Counted from the stretch's first letter, positions 1-9,041 are shown. The stretch: DNA of 64,000 nt from an uncultured Fusobacterium sp. (GCA_900541465.1 UQJY01000006.1:1-64000); one strand, 5' to 3'. The notes: generated from the sequence alone by a model not told the origin. A program made the numbers and translations.

Positions 1-27
1 AAAATTCTTTTCAGCACTTTTTGTATG

Positions 28-58
28 AGCTGTTAAAAAATGCAACAGCCCCTTTTTT
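28..58 (+). terminator. Intrinsic terminator of a gene lying left of the window
   Basis: A GCTGTT/AACAGC stem (29-34 with 44-49) is followed by CCC and six T on the plus strand. The T run is only on the plus-strand side, so it should end a transcript entering from the left. In the second frame a stop TGA lies at 26-28, which may be the end of that gene, but too little of it is present to name it. Confidence 0.55.
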
Positions 59-81
59 ATGTATAATATGTAATTCAAAGC

Positions 82-903
82 CTATTTAGAATACAAAGAG
101 TTTATAAGTTTTTCTGTATTTAAATTATCTTTTTCAATATCTTTAAAATATCTGTAAGTTCCAACTTTTAATTCTCCGCAGGCTTCATCTGCAGCAACGA
201 TAATTCCTTTTGCATGAAGCTGAAGAGCAGAGACAGTACATATATGGCTTACCCCCTCTTCCACAGCTTTGTGAAGAGCAAGAGCTTTGCTTGGTGTGTC
301 AACCATTACAAGAACTTCTTCAGAAGATAAAACAGTTGATACTCCCACAGTGTAAGCAGATTTTGGAACTTTATTTACATCGTTGTCAAAAAATCTTGCA
401 TTTGCCTGAATAGTTTCTGAAGTAAGATTTTTTACCCTTGTTTTTGATGCAAGAGAAGACCTCGGTTCGTTAAATGCAAGGTGTCCGTCAGAACCTATTC
501 CCCCTACAAATAATTTTATTCCTCCAAGAGATTTTATTTTTTCTTCATATCTCTTGCATTCTTCATCAGGATTTTCAGCAAGCCCGTTTAATATATTTAC
601 ATTTTCTTTTTTTATATCAACATGATTAAAAAAAGTTTCAAACATATATGAGTGGTAACTTTGTGCATCATTTGGACCAAGTCCTACATATTCATCCATA
701 TTAAAAGTTATAACATTTTTAAAAGAAATCAGTCCGTCATTATAGAATTTTATAAGATTTTTATACATATCAATTGGTGTACTTCCTGTAGGAAGACCTA
801 AAACAAAAGGTTTCTCCTCAGTGGGTGCAAATTCAATTATTTTTTTTGCAACATAAACAGCTGCCCATTCTCCAATTTTTCCTTCAGGTATAATAAGTCT
901 CAT
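82..903 (-). CDS. nagB: Glucosamine-6-phosphate deaminase
   Basis: Converts glucosamine 6-phosphate to fructose 6-phosphate and ammonia, the last step of amino-sugar catabolism, in the cytoplasm. The 273-residue protein is close to the usual 266. The sugar-phosphate loop GLPTGSTP lies at about residues 36-43, the catalytic segment FNMDEYVGL has its Asp at residue 70, and the GSDGHLAFNEP motif sits near residue 140, all as in the enterobacterial enzyme. The start codon has a strong AGGAGG box just upstream. It stands alone on the minus strand, with no nagA or NagC-type regulator in the window, and is divergent from the PTS genes on its right. Confidence 0.96.
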   Translation of the reverse strand: MRLIIPEGKIGEWAAVYVAKKIIEFAPTEEKPFVLGLPTGSTPIDMYKNLIKFYNDGLISFKNVITFNMDEYVGLGPNDAQSYHSYMFETFFNHVDIKKENVNILNGLAENPDEECKRYEEKIKSLGGIKLFVGGIGSDGHLAFNEPRSSLASKTRVKNLTSETIQANARFFDNDVNKVPKSAYTVGVSTVLSSEEVLVMVDTPSKALALHKAVEEGVSHICTVSALQLHAKGIIVAADEACGELKVGTYRYFKDIEKDNLNTEKLINSLYSK

Positions 904-941
904 AAGTTGTTCCTCCTTCTATTTGTTTTTTAATTTAACTT

Positions 942-970
942 ATTGTATAGTTTTTATAAAAAAACATCAA
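942..970 (-). promoter_or_regulatory. Promoter of nagB
   Basis: Read on the minus strand, a -35 TTGATG is separated by 17 bases from a -10 TACAAT, about 40 bases upstream of the nagB start. The spacing is ideal and both hexamers are close to the sigma-70 consensus. Confidence 0.55.
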
Positions 971-1067
971 AGTTTATTCTTTTCATAATTTTTTGAAACA
1001 AATTAAAAGAGACAAATTTAAATTAATAATATATAATTTATAATAACCAAATAATGCAGGTGATTTA

Positions 1068-2795
1068 ATGAAGAATATACTTTGTAAAACGGGAGAGTTT
1101 ATCCAGAGAATAATTATAAAAAATATACTGCTGTTTATTACAGTGGGATTTATAAAATGGTTAGTTCCTTATTATCCGCCGTTTTCACTTTTATCTTTAA
1201 TTTTTACAAAATATGCAGTTCCTCTTTCAATAGGGTATACAACAGGAAGTTCTGTTGATGAAAAGCACGGAGGGATAAGCGGAATAATCGGGACTTCCCT
1301 TATTATTTCGGCAGGAGATACAAGAAATATTCTGGAAGTTATTTTGATAAGTTTTTTGGTGAGCTTTACAGTAAAAACTTTTAAAGAAAAAATTCTTACA
1401 AAGATTGTTCTGGGATTTGAAATGTTTGCCATAAACTTTTTTGTTCCTGCAGTATCAATTTTATATTATTTTATATTTTTAAAAACAGTTCCTTATATTA
1501 ATATTTTCTTTAAAGAGGGTACAGATATTTTTCTTAAGATAGGAAATGAAATATGGGGTGTGGCAGTTTTAACTGTTATCATCGAAATAAGCAAAATATT
1601 TTTTATTAATAATTTTATAAATCACGGCTTTTTAGCAGTTATGGGGTACAAGGAGCTTTTGTTAGATGGAAAATCTTTATTCTTTCTTCTTGAAACAAAT
1701 CCAGGACCGGGGTTAGGGGTACTTACAGCTTTATATTTTTTATCAAAAGATAAAAGAAAAAATATGTTTTCTAATATGGTTATAGAATTTTTCGGCGGTA
1801 TACATGAAATATATTTTCCCCATGTTCTTAAAAATTTAAAACTTATTGGTGCAGTTATTTTGGGAGGACTTGCAGGAAATATATTTTTCTATTATTTTAA
1901 TGTTTCCCTTTCAGGAGTTCCTTCACCGGGAAGTGTAGTTTTGATAACTCTTTTATCATCAGGGTCAAGATTTATTCTTTTAACAGGAATACTTTTATCT
2001 TCAATGGTATCTTTTGGAGTATCTTATTTAATTCTTGCCTGTGAAAAGCAGAGAGATAAAAATAAAATTTCTGAAGAAATATTTTTAATAAAGGAAAAAG
2101 AAAATGTTGAAGCAGAGATAGTTGTTTTATGCAACGGGGGAATGGGTTCAAGCCATATAGGAAGCACTATTTTGAAAAAGACCATTGATAAATATAAAAT
2201 TGAAAATGTAAAAACTTACGGCTCTTTTATAGGAGATGATATAAAAAAACATTCTTTTATAATAACACATAACAATTTAAAAAGCAGGGTACAGAAAATT
2301 TATCCTGAAAATCTTGTTGCAGGGCTTGAAGACTATACAGACTATAATTTTTATGATGAATTTGTGAAGAAATATTTTATTTTGGAAGAACCTGAAAAGG
2401 AAAAAATTGAAAAGGAAGAAAAAATTCAAGTAAATTTAAATTTAAAAAGTATGTCTGAGGAGGAAAGCATAAATTTTTTAGGAGAAGAATTTAATATAGA
2501 TAATTCTTTTCAGATAGATGAAAGTTTTCTTGTTGTTTCTAAGAGGGAAAATATTTCTTCAGATAAGATAATTATAAATCAATATCCATACGGGCTTAAG
2601 GAAAGTGAAATATTTTTAGTTATTGGGATATGCACTGAAGATGATAAAATTTATAATAAAGTTATAGAAAAAATATATGAAATTTCACAGGATAAAAATC
2701 TTATATCAGAGCTTGAAATCTCTGATGATAAAGAGAATTTTGTAAAAGCACTGGAGCTTGATAAAATTTTTACAGGGGGAGAGAAAAATGCTTAG
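1068..2795 (+). CDS. Mannitol-type PTS EIICB protein with degenerate EIIA-like tail
   Basis: A 575-residue paralogue of the mannitol permease. The membrane EIIC part (about residues 1-340) keeps the family motifs NPGPGLG and FFGGIHEIYFP. A EIIB domain follows with a phosphorylatable Cys at residue 355 in CNGGMGSS, where the canonical motif is CDAGMGSS. The last ~100 residues align by eye with EIIA of the nearby MtlA (shared QYP.G and LIGI segments), but the IPHG active site is replaced by VSKR and the second conserved His is gone. It could transport with phosphate donated by another EIIA, or act as a sensor for the overlapping regulator gene. The substrate is unknown; mannitol-like hexitols are likely from the family. 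An AGGTGA box precedes the ATG. Confidence 0.85.
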   Translation: MKNILCKTGEFIQRIIIKNILLFITVGFIKWLVPYYPPFSLLSLIFTKYAVPLSIGYTTGSSVDEKHGGISGIIGTSLIISAGDTRNILEVILISFLVSFTVKTFKEKILTKIVLGFEMFAINFFVPAVSILYYFIFLKTVPYINIFFKEGTDIFLKIGNEIWGVAVLTVIIEISKIFFINNFINHGFLAVMGYKELLLDGKSLFFLLETNPGPGLGVLTALYFLSKDKRKNMFSNMVIEFFGGIHEIYFPHVLKNLKLIGAVILGGLAGNIFFYYFNVSLSGVPSPGSVVLITLLSSGSRFILLTGILLSSMVSFGVSYLILACEKQRDKNKISEEIFLIKEKENVEAEIVVLCNGGMGSSHIGSTILKKTIDKYKIENVKTYGSFIGDDIKKHSFIITHNNLKSRVQKIYPENLVAGLEDYTDYNFYDEFVKKYFILEEPEKEKIEKEEKIQVNLNLKSMSEEESINFLGEEFNIDNSFQIDESFLVVSKRENISSDKIIINQYPYGLKESEIFLVIGICTEDDKIYNKVIEKIYEISQDKNLISELEISDDKENFVKALELDKIFTGGEKNA

Positions 2796-4884
2796 TAAAA
2801 GATGTATTGAGATAATAGATTATCTTACAAAAAATAATTTTTCCCTTTCACTTAAAGATATGGCTGAAAAATTTGAAATAAGTGAAAGAAGTATAAGGTA
2901 CGATATAGAAAATATAAATTATTATTTAAACAGGGCTGGGCTAAATGAAATAGAAAAATCTGCCAAGGGGATTTATATTCTTGATGAAAAGTCTGAAAAG
3001 GTAGAGAATTTTCTGACAGAGCTTACAAAAAGATTCTATGTTTTTGATGCCGACGAAAGAAAAGAATATATTGAAATGAGATTTCTTTTTTATTCTGACA
3101 ATAAATTTTTGGATTTTGCAGAGGAACTTGATGTAAGCATAAGTACAATAAAATTAGATTTAAAAGAGATAAAAATTTTTCTTCTTGAGCATGATTTAAA
3201 TCTTGTTTTTATATCAAAACAGGGTGTAATCCTTAAGGGAAGCGAAGAAAAAATAAGAAATCTTCAGCTTAAATTTATGAATAAATATCTTTATATAACA
3301 AGCAGCAATATTTTTACAGAAAAACCCGGAGAAAAAAATTCCCGTGGTTCAAGCATTATATTTGAAGAAATCACTGCTGTCTTTGAAGATATAGATTTGA
3401 AAACAATAAGAACCTTTGTAAAAAGAATTGAGAAAAAATTAAATGCAGTTGTCTCTGATGAGGCATTTATGCTTTTAAGATTTTATATTGGAATTATGGT
3501 TGTAAGAATAAGAGACGGGCATTCACTGGAAAAAAGAGAAACAAATAAAAAATTTATAATGGAGACAAAAGAGTTTTCTATTATAAAAGAGTTTTCTATT
3601 ATAAAAAATGAGATTGAACATTTAAAAAATTATTTCGGCATAGAGATAAATGAAAGTGAAATGCTTCTTCTTACAGAGATGTTTTTAGGGTCTCACTCAT
3701 ACAACTTTAACTCATCATTTTTTGAAAACTGGATAGAGCTTGAAACATCTGTAAATGAAATTATAAGGGATATGGGGAAAGCTCTTAACATAAATCTTTC
3801 TCAGGATAAAATTTTAATAGACGGGCTTTTAAACCACCTTAAGCCTGCCTATTACAGAATAAGAAACAATGTTGCTTTTGAAAACAGCATTTACAATGAG
3901 GTTGAAGAACTTTACAGCAGTCTTTATGAAAAAGTGGAAATGGTCAGCAAAAAATATCTTGAAAAATATATAGGAAAAACTATTCCAAAAGAGGAGACTG
4001 CTTTCCTTACAATCCATTTTAAAACTGCTATTGACAGAAAACTAAGTATTCAGAAAAAAAATAAAAATATTCTTCTTGTCTGCGGTTTAGGATATGGAAG
4101 TTCTAAACTTCTGGCTCAAAAACTTCTTGAAAGATACGATGTGAATATAGTTGATACTATCCCTTATCATAAATTTTTAGAAACAGATAATTATAATGAT
4201 ATTGATTTTATTATAACCACTCTTGAAATGGAAGAATTAAATTATCCTCTTCCTGTCATAAAAGTCCACCCGATTTTGACAAAAGAGGACAGAAACCTTT
4301 TAGAAAATTATGGGCTTAGTGAAAGCAAAAAAAGAATTTCTTTAAAATCTCTTATGGATATAATAAGAGAAGAAACAGAGATAAAAAATGAAGAGGAGCT
4401 TGTGGAAAAACTAAAAAAACTTTTAAAGCACAAATATATTGATGATATTTCTTCTGCTAAAAATTATACTTTATCTGACCTGCTTCCAATCTCTAATATT
4501 AATATTAAGGAAGAGGCTATACAAAAAGCAGGGCAGTGTCTTGTGGATAATAACTCTGTAACTTTGGAATATGTTAATGAAATGATAAAAAATGTAAAAA
4601 TTAATGGAAGTTATATGGTTATAAATGATAAGATAGCACTTCCTCATGCAAGAACAGAAAATCTTGTGATGAAAACAGGAATGAGTCTTTTAGAATTAAA
4701 AGAACCTGTTGTTTTTCCGGGAGATAAAAAAGTAAAAGTAATTTTATGTTTCTCAAGTGTAGACCATAAAGAACATATAGATGCTCTTACAAAATTTGTA
4801 ACTCTTATAGAGGAACAAGATTTTTTAAATTATATAGAACACTCATCAAAAGAAGATATTAAAAATTTTATAGAAAATATGTAG
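2788..4884 (+). CDS. mtlR: MtlR-type PRD transcriptional activator
   Basis: Predicted mannitol-operon activator controlled by PTS phosphorylation. In order: an N-terminal HTH (about residues 5-50), a second HTH-like region (about 100-160), two PRD domains (about 180-410), a galactitol-type EIIB domain with Cys432 in VCGLGYGSS, and a mannitol-type EIIA domain with His620 in ALPHART. These correspond to the regulated Cys and His of Bacillus MtlR. I chose the ATG at 2788 (698 residues) because AGGGGGAG lies five bases before it; an in-frame TTG at 2758 has no such site. The start overlaps the end of the preceding PTS gene by 8 bases, so the two are translationally coupled. It carries a short tandem duplication inside PRD1. 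Confidence 0.9.
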   Translation: MLSKRCIEIIDYLTKNNFSLSLKDMAEKFEISERSIRYDIENINYYLNRAGLNEIEKSAKGIYILDEKSEKVENFLTELTKRFYVFDADERKEYIEMRFLFYSDNKFLDFAEELDVSISTIKLDLKEIKIFLLEHDLNLVFISKQGVILKGSEEKIRNLQLKFMNKYLYITSSNIFTEKPGEKNSRGSSIIFEEITAVFEDIDLKTIRTFVKRIEKKLNAVVSDEAFMLLRFYIGIMVVRIRDGHSLEKRETNKKFIMETKEFSIIKEFSIIKNEIEHLKNYFGIEINESEMLLLTEMFLGSHSYNFNSSFFENWIELETSVNEIIRDMGKALNINLSQDKILIDGLLNHLKPAYYRIRNNVAFENSIYNEVEELYSSLYEKVEMVSKKYLEKYIGKTIPKEETAFLTIHFKTAIDRKLSIQKKNKNILLVCGLGYGSSKLLAQKLLERYDVNIVDTIPYHKFLETDNYNDIDFIITTLEMEELNYPLPVIKVHPILTKEDRNLLENYGLSESKKRISLKSLMDIIREETEIKNEEELVEKLKKLLKHKYIDDISSAKNYTLSDLLPISNINIKEEAIQKAGQCLVDNNSVTLEYVNEMIKNVKINGSYMVINDKIALPHARTENLVMKTGMSLLELKEPVVFPGDKKVKVILCFSSVDHKEHIDALTKFVTLIEEQDFLNYIEHSSKEDIKNFIENM
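3571..3606 (+). repeat. Perfect 18-bp tandem duplication inside mtlR
   Basis: GAGTTTTCTATTATAAAA occurs twice back to back, in frame, encoding EFSIIK twice at residues 262-273, near the end of the first PRD domain. The copies are identical, which points to a recent slippage event. It lengthens a predicted helix by six residues. Confidence 0.9.
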
Positions 4885-4924
4885 CTGTTCATTTTCTTTG
4901 AACAGATAAAAATATATTTAATAC

Positions 4925-4959
4925 AGGTTGTCGTAAATTTATTTATGACAGCCTTTTTT
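4925..4959 (+). terminator. Intrinsic terminator after mtlR
   Basis: A 13-pair stem with two G-T pairs (GGTTGTCGTAAAT with ATTTATGACAGCC) is followed by six T. A smaller CTGTTC/GAACAG hairpin (4885-4905) directly follows the mtlR stop. Together they separate the regulator unit from mtlA. Confidence 0.8.
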
Positions 4960-4960
4960 G

Positions 4961-5025
4961 TTTTTTGAAACAAGTACAATTCTTTTCCATTTTTTTTGAA
5001 AAATCATATTTCTCACTTTTTTGAA
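4961..5025 (+). promoter_or_regulatory. Repeated TTTTTTGAA boxes upstream of mtlA, candidate operator
   Basis: TTTTTTGAA occurs at 4961-4969, 4992-5000 and 5017-5025, followed by two tandem TTTGAAC copies at 5054-5067. The extended form TTTTTTGAAACAA (4961-4973) is found once more at 989-1001, ahead of the other mannitol-type PTS gene. Sharing between the two leaders suggests a common regulator site, MtlR being the obvious candidate. Poly-T in an A+T-rich genome makes chance recurrence possible. Confidence 0.3.
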
Positions 5026-5061
5026 TTTATCCAGTATCAATTTAAATGAAATGTTTGAACT

Positions 5062-5090
5062 TTGAACAAAAATTACAAATTATATATAAT
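5062..5090 (+). promoter_or_regulatory. Promoter of mtlA-mtlD
   Basis: A TTGAAC -35 and a consensus TATAAT -10 are spaced by 17 bases. The promoter lies inside the longest open frame (which begins at 5046), so it also argues that translation starts downstream, at 5142. Confidence 0.75.
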
Positions 5091-5141
5091 TTAACTATAA
5101 AAAGAAGAGATAAACATAAGGTAAATTTTAAGGAGGATAAT

Positions 5142-7067
5142 ATGAAAACAGAAAAAAATATTAAAGTTTTGGTTCAGTCTTTCGGAAGATTTTTAAGCGG
5201 AATGGTTATGCCGAACATAGGAGCTTTTATAGCTTGGGGATTTATAACAGCTCTTTTCATTCCTACAGGGTGGATGCCAAATGAAAATTTTGCAGCTATG
5301 GTAGGAGTTATGCTTACTTATCTTCTTCCAATTTTAATCGGATACAGTGGAGGAAAACTTGTAGCAGGAGAACGTGGAGGAGTTGTAGGGGCAATTACTA
5401 CAGCAGGAGTTATTTCAGGAACATCAATTCCAATGTTTATTGGTGCTATGATAGCAGGTCCTGTTGGAGGATATGCAATAAAAAAATTCGATGAAGCAGT
5501 AGACGGAAAAATAAAATCAGGTTTTGAAATGCTAGTAAACAATTTCTCAGCAGGAATTATCGGAATGATTTTAGCACTTATTTTTTACAGAGCAGTTGGT
5601 CCTTTAGTTCAGATGTCAAATACAGCACTTGGAAACGGAGTAAATAAGCTTGTAGAGTTAGGACTTCTTCCTCTTACATTAGTATTGGTAGAGCCTGCAA
5701 AAATTCTTTTCCTTAACAATGCAATTAATCATGGAGTTTTCTCTCCTCTTGGAATTCAGCAGGTATCAGAAACAGGAAAATCTTTATTCTTCCTTATTGA
5801 AGCAAATCCTGGTCCAGGTCTTGGAGTTCTTCTTGCATATATGTTCTTTGGAAAAGGAAGTTCAAAAAATTCAGCTTCAGGGGCAGCACTAATTCATTTC
5901 TTCGGTGGAATACATGAAATCTACTTCCCATACATTTTAATGAAACCATTTTTATTAGCAGCTGTAATTTTAGGAGGAATGGCAGGTGTTTTCACAAATG
6001 TTGTTTTAGGTTCAGGATTAATTGCTCCTCCATCTCCAGGAAGTATTTTTGCAATAATGGCTCTTGCTCCAAAAGGCGGGCTTATAAATGTTCTTTTAGG
6101 AGTTCTTGCAGGAGGGCTTGTATCTTTTGCAGCAGCATCAGCAATTTTAAAAACTTCTAAAGAAAGTGAAGAAGACTTAGAAAAAGCAAAAAATAAAATG
6201 AAACAGATGAAAGCTCAATCTAAAAATTCAGAAACTCCGGTTACAGTTTCAGGAAAAGTTTCAAAAATAGTTGTAGCCTGTGATGCCGGTATGGGTTCAA
6301 GTGCAATGGGTGCAAGTGTTTTAAGAAAAAAAGTAAAAGCAGCAGGTCTTGATATAGATGTAACAAACCGTTCTATTTCAAATCTTACAGAAGATATTGA
6401 TATTGTTATAACACATGAAGATTTAACAGAAAGGGCAAAAGCAAAAGTTAAAAATCCGCTTCATCTTTCAATTAAAAACTTTATGGACGGAGAATTTTAC
6501 GACAATCTTGTAAATCAGCTTAAAAATGGAGCTGTAGAAGAAAAAGCAGAAACAGAGAAAAAAGTATATTCAAACGGTATTGATAGAAGTATGGAAGGAA
6601 GAATGCCTCAATCTGCAGCACCAAATAATACAAATAAAAAACAGAGCATTTTAAGAAAAGAGGGACTTCTTTTAAATCTTCCGTCAGTTCCAAAGGAAGA
6701 AGCTCTTAGAGCTGTAAGCAGACAGCTTGCAGATTTGGGATATGTAAGTAAAAATTATGAAAAATTTATATTTGAACGTGAAAGAGAATCAACAACATAT
6801 ATTGGAAATTATGTGGCAATTCCTCACGGAACTTCAGAGGGAAAAAATGAAGTTTTAAAACCAGGAATAACAATTCTTCAATATCCAGATGGAATAGATT
6901 TTGGAAATGGAAACACAGCTTATTTCTTAATAGGAATTGCAGGAAAAAATAATGAGCATATAGATATTATTTCTCACATTTCAGATATTGTTGAAGATGA
7001 AGATGAAGTTCTTTTATTAAAAAATGAAAAAGATTTTACAAAATTATATGAAAAATTTTCTTTTTAA
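5142..7067 (+). CDS. mtlA: Mannitol-specific PTS permease EIICBA
   Basis: Transports mannitol and phosphorylates it to mannitol 1-phosphate. The 641 residues match the usual ~637. A multi-span EIIC domain (about 1-345) carries NPGPGLG and FFGGIHEIYFP. EIIB has Cys380 in CDAGMGSS, and after a hydrophilic linker EIIA has His562 in AIPHG; these correspond to Cys384 and His554 of the E. coli protein. I took the ATG at 5142, which has AAGGAGGATA just before it, over the upstream ATG at 5046, which precedes the promoter and encodes an Arg/Lys-rich stretch foreign to the family. mtlD follows after 13 bases. Confidence 0.96.
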   Translation: MKTEKNIKVLVQSFGRFLSGMVMPNIGAFIAWGFITALFIPTGWMPNENFAAMVGVMLTYLLPILIGYSGGKLVAGERGGVVGAITTAGVISGTSIPMFIGAMIAGPVGGYAIKKFDEAVDGKIKSGFEMLVNNFSAGIIGMILALIFYRAVGPLVQMSNTALGNGVNKLVELGLLPLTLVLVEPAKILFLNNAINHGVFSPLGIQQVSETGKSLFFLIEANPGPGLGVLLAYMFFGKGSSKNSASGAALIHFFGGIHEIYFPYILMKPFLLAAVILGGMAGVFTNVVLGSGLIAPPSPGSIFAIMALAPKGGLINVLLGVLAGGLVSFAAASAILKTSKESEEDLEKAKNKMKQMKAQSKNSETPVTVSGKVSKIVVACDAGMGSSAMGASVLRKKVKAAGLDIDVTNRSISNLTEDIDIVITHEDLTERAKAKVKNPLHLSIKNFMDGEFYDNLVNQLKNGAVEEKAETEKKVYSNGIDRSMEGRMPQSAAPNNTNKKQSILRKEGLLLNLPSVPKEEALRAVSRQLADLGYVSKNYEKFIFERERESTTYIGNYVAIPHGTSEGKNEVLKPGITILQYPDGIDFGNGNTAYFLIGIAGKNNEHIDIISHISDIVEDEDEVLLLKNEKDFTKLYEKFSF

Positions 7068-7080
7068 GGAGTGATGAAAA

Positions 7081-8226
7081 ATGAAAAAAGCTATACAATT
7101 TGGTGCAGGAAACATAGGAAGAGGTTTTATAGGAAATATACTTTCACAAAATGGTTATGAAGTGTGTTTTGCAGATATTAATAAAGCTGTAATAGACGAG
7201 CTTAATAAAAAGCATGAATATGTTGTTGAAGTGGTTGGAGAAAATTGCCAGGAAATTTTAATAAAAAATGTTTATGGAGTTATGTCAAATTCTTCTGATA
7301 TATTTGAAGAAATCAAGAAAACTAATCTTATTACAACTGCAGTTGGTCCTGTTGTTCTTCCAATAATTGCAAAAACTTTAGCAGAGGGAATAAAAATCAG
7401 AATGGAAGCAGGAATAAAAGATTATCTTAATATAATTGCCTGTGAAAATATGATAAAAGGTTCTTCATTCTTAAAAGAAGAAGTTTATAAACACATAGAT
7501 GATAATGTAAAAAAATATATTGAAACTTATGTAGGATTTCCAGATTCAGCTGTGGACAGAATAGTTCCTCCTATGGAGAAAGGAGCTGATATTTTAAGGG
7601 TTAGAGTTGAAGAATTTAATGAATGGATAGTTGATAAAACTCTTTTCAAAGGAGAAATACCAAACATTGAAGGAATGACTTTAACAGATAACTTAATGGC
7701 TTTTATTGAAAGAAAATTATTTACATTGAATACAGGTCATGCTCTTACTGCTTATCTTGGAATTTTAGAAGGACACAAAACAATAAAAGAAAGTATAAGT
7801 GATGAAAAAATAAAAGATGTTGTTGTTCATGCTATGGAAGAAAGCGGGGAAGTTCTTATTAAAAGATATCACTTTGACAGAGATGCCCATGAAAAATATA
7901 TTAAAAAAATTGTTTCAAGATTTGAAAATCCATATCTTGTTGATGAAGTTGACAGGGTTGGAAGAGAGCCTTTAAGAAAATTAGGATATAATGACAGATT
8001 AATAAAACCTCTTAGAGGAACTCTTGAATATAATACAAAAAATGACAATCTTATTCATGGTATAGCTGCAGCTATGGCATATAGAAATGAAAATGACCCG
8101 CAGGCAGTAATCCTTAAAAATAAAATTGAAAATGAAAACTTAAATAAAGCATTTAGAGAAATAACTTCTCTTTCAGATAATCCTGAGATAGAAGAAAAAG
8201 TTATAGAAGTTTATAAAACATTATAG
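7081..8226 (+). CDS. mtlD: Mannitol-1-phosphate 5-dehydrogenase
   Basis: Oxidises mannitol 1-phosphate to fructose 6-phosphate with NAD, feeding glycolysis. The 381 residues are the family length. An N-terminal dinucleotide-binding motif FGAGNIGRGFIG lies at residues 7-18, and the polyol-dehydrogenase active-site region KLFTLNTGHALTAYLG lies near residue 215. Its AAGGAGTG ribosome site overlaps the mtlA stop codon, so it is translated from the mtlA transcript. With mtlA and mtlR it forms a complete mannitol pathway. Confidence 0.96.
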   Translation: MKKAIQFGAGNIGRGFIGNILSQNGYEVCFADINKAVIDELNKKHEYVVEVVGENCQEILIKNVYGVMSNSSDIFEEIKKTNLITTAVGPVVLPIIAKTLAEGIKIRMEAGIKDYLNIIACENMIKGSSFLKEEVYKHIDDNVKKYIETYVGFPDSAVDRIVPPMEKGADILRVRVEEFNEWIVDKTLFKGEIPNIEGMTLTDNLMAFIERKLFTLNTGHALTAYLGILEGHKTIKESISDEKIKDVVVHAMEESGEVLIKRYHFDRDAHEKYIKKIVSRFENPYLVDEVDRVGREPLRKLGYNDRLIKPLRGTLEYNTKNDNLIHGIAAAMAYRNENDPQAVILKNKIENENLNKAFREITSLSDNPEIEEKVIEVYKTL

Positions 8227-8256
8227 CCGACACACAAACTCTCAATAAATAATACT

Positions 8257-8296
8257 AAATAAGCAGGAGAAATATCTCCTGCTTATTTGGTTTTTA
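8257..8296 (+). terminator. Terminator of mtlA-mtlD
   Basis: A perfect 14-pair stem (AAATAAGCAGGAGA with its complement), an AATA loop, and a T-rich tail lie 30 bases after the mtlD stop. Confidence 0.85.
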
Positions 8297-8368
8297 TTTG
8301 CTGCCTACATGTTACCTTTTTGTTACCTACCGTTGTAAAAAAAGGGTATTTTTGTAATCTATAAAAGT

Positions 8369-8397
8369 AAAAAAGCCCTGAATTTTCAAGGCTTTTA
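8369..8397 (-). terminator. Terminator of the rplU-prp-rpmA operon
   Basis: On the minus strand GCCTTGAA pairs with TTCAGGGC (one T-G pair), followed by six T. It lies about 20 bases after the rpmA stop codon. Confidence 0.8.
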
Positions 8398-8416
8398 ATC
8401 TTCTTAGTTTAAAGAA

Positions 8417-8701
8417 CTATTTTTCTGCGTAAACAGAAACTTGTTTTTTGTCTTTTCCTAATCTTTCAAATTTTACATATCCGTCGATTAGAGCGAATAA
8501 TGTATGGTCTTTACCTTCTCCCATGTTTACACCAGCATGGAATTTGTTACCTCTTTGTCTTACGATGATGTTTCCAGCTTTAACAGCTTCTCCATCGTAT
8601 TTTTTAACTCCTAGGTATTTAGGATTAGAGTCTCTTCCGTTTTTAACAGAACCTTGTCCTTTTTTGTGGGCAAATAATTGTATATTTAATGTAAATAACA
8701 T
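8417..8701 (-). CDS. rpmA: 50S ribosomal protein L27, extended precursor
   Basis: Large-subunit protein near the peptidyl-transferase centre. The 94 residues include an N-terminal extension [11 protein letters not shown] before the [15 protein letters not shown] core. This matches the IQLFA/HKKG site that the Prp protease cuts in Firmicutes and Fusobacteria, exposing the functional N terminus. The gene encoding Prp lies directly upstream in the same operon, with the two coding regions abutting. Confidence 0.97.
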   Translation of the reverse strand: MLFTLNIQLFAHKKGQGSVKNGRDSNPKYLGVKKYDGEAVKAGNIIVRQRGNKFHAGVNMGEGKDHTLFALIDGYVKFERLGKDKKQVSVYAEK

Positions 8702-9037
8702 CTAAATTTCCTCCTTCTCTACAAGCTTTATATTTTTAGGATAATCTTTTGATAATTGTTTTACAATTACCAACATGCTTTCCAAAAGAGTATTTACTTC
8801 TCTTTCTTTACCTTTCAAGTCCATATCAGCTAATTCTACTGATAAAAGACCTTCAGATGATATTTCAAATCTGGGATAGATTTCCAAGACATCTTGAAAT
8901 CCTGCTAGAGGAAATTGGAGAGCTGTGGAAAGTGCTGCACACACTATATCCGACCCATATTCGTCATATTCTGCATGTCCGACAGCTTTATAACTTATAA
9001 TTCTGCCGTTTTTTCTTAAAATTTCAATCTCTGTCAT
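8702..9037 (-). CDS. prp: Ribosomal-processing cysteine protease Prp
   Basis: Member of the YsxB family, which removes the L27 N-terminal extension. Of its 111 residues, His21 (VGHAEY) and Cys33 (DIVCAALS) occupy the positions of the catalytic His22/Cys34 pair of the Staphylococcus enzyme. It lies between rplU (4 bases upstream) and rpmA (abutting), the usual order, and the matching L27 cleavage site is present in the neighbour. Confidence 0.93.
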   Translation of the reverse strand: MTEIEILRKNGRIISYKAVGHAEYDEYGSDIVCAALSTALQFPLAGFQDVLEIYPRFEISSEGLLSVELADMDLKGKEREVNTLLESMLVIVKQLSKDYPKNIKLVEKEEI

Positions 9038-9041
9038 TTAA

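Noticed and set aside
2758..2787. TTG start for mtlR
   Set aside because: No ribosome site before it, while the ATG at 2788 has AGGGGGAG.
5046..5141. Upstream extension of mtlA to the ATG at 5046
   Set aside because: The promoter -35 and -10 lie inside it, the strong ribosome site is at 5142, and the added residues do not fit the family.
8448..8705. Plus-strand open frame across rpmA
   Set aside because: Antisense to a certain ribosomal protein gene.
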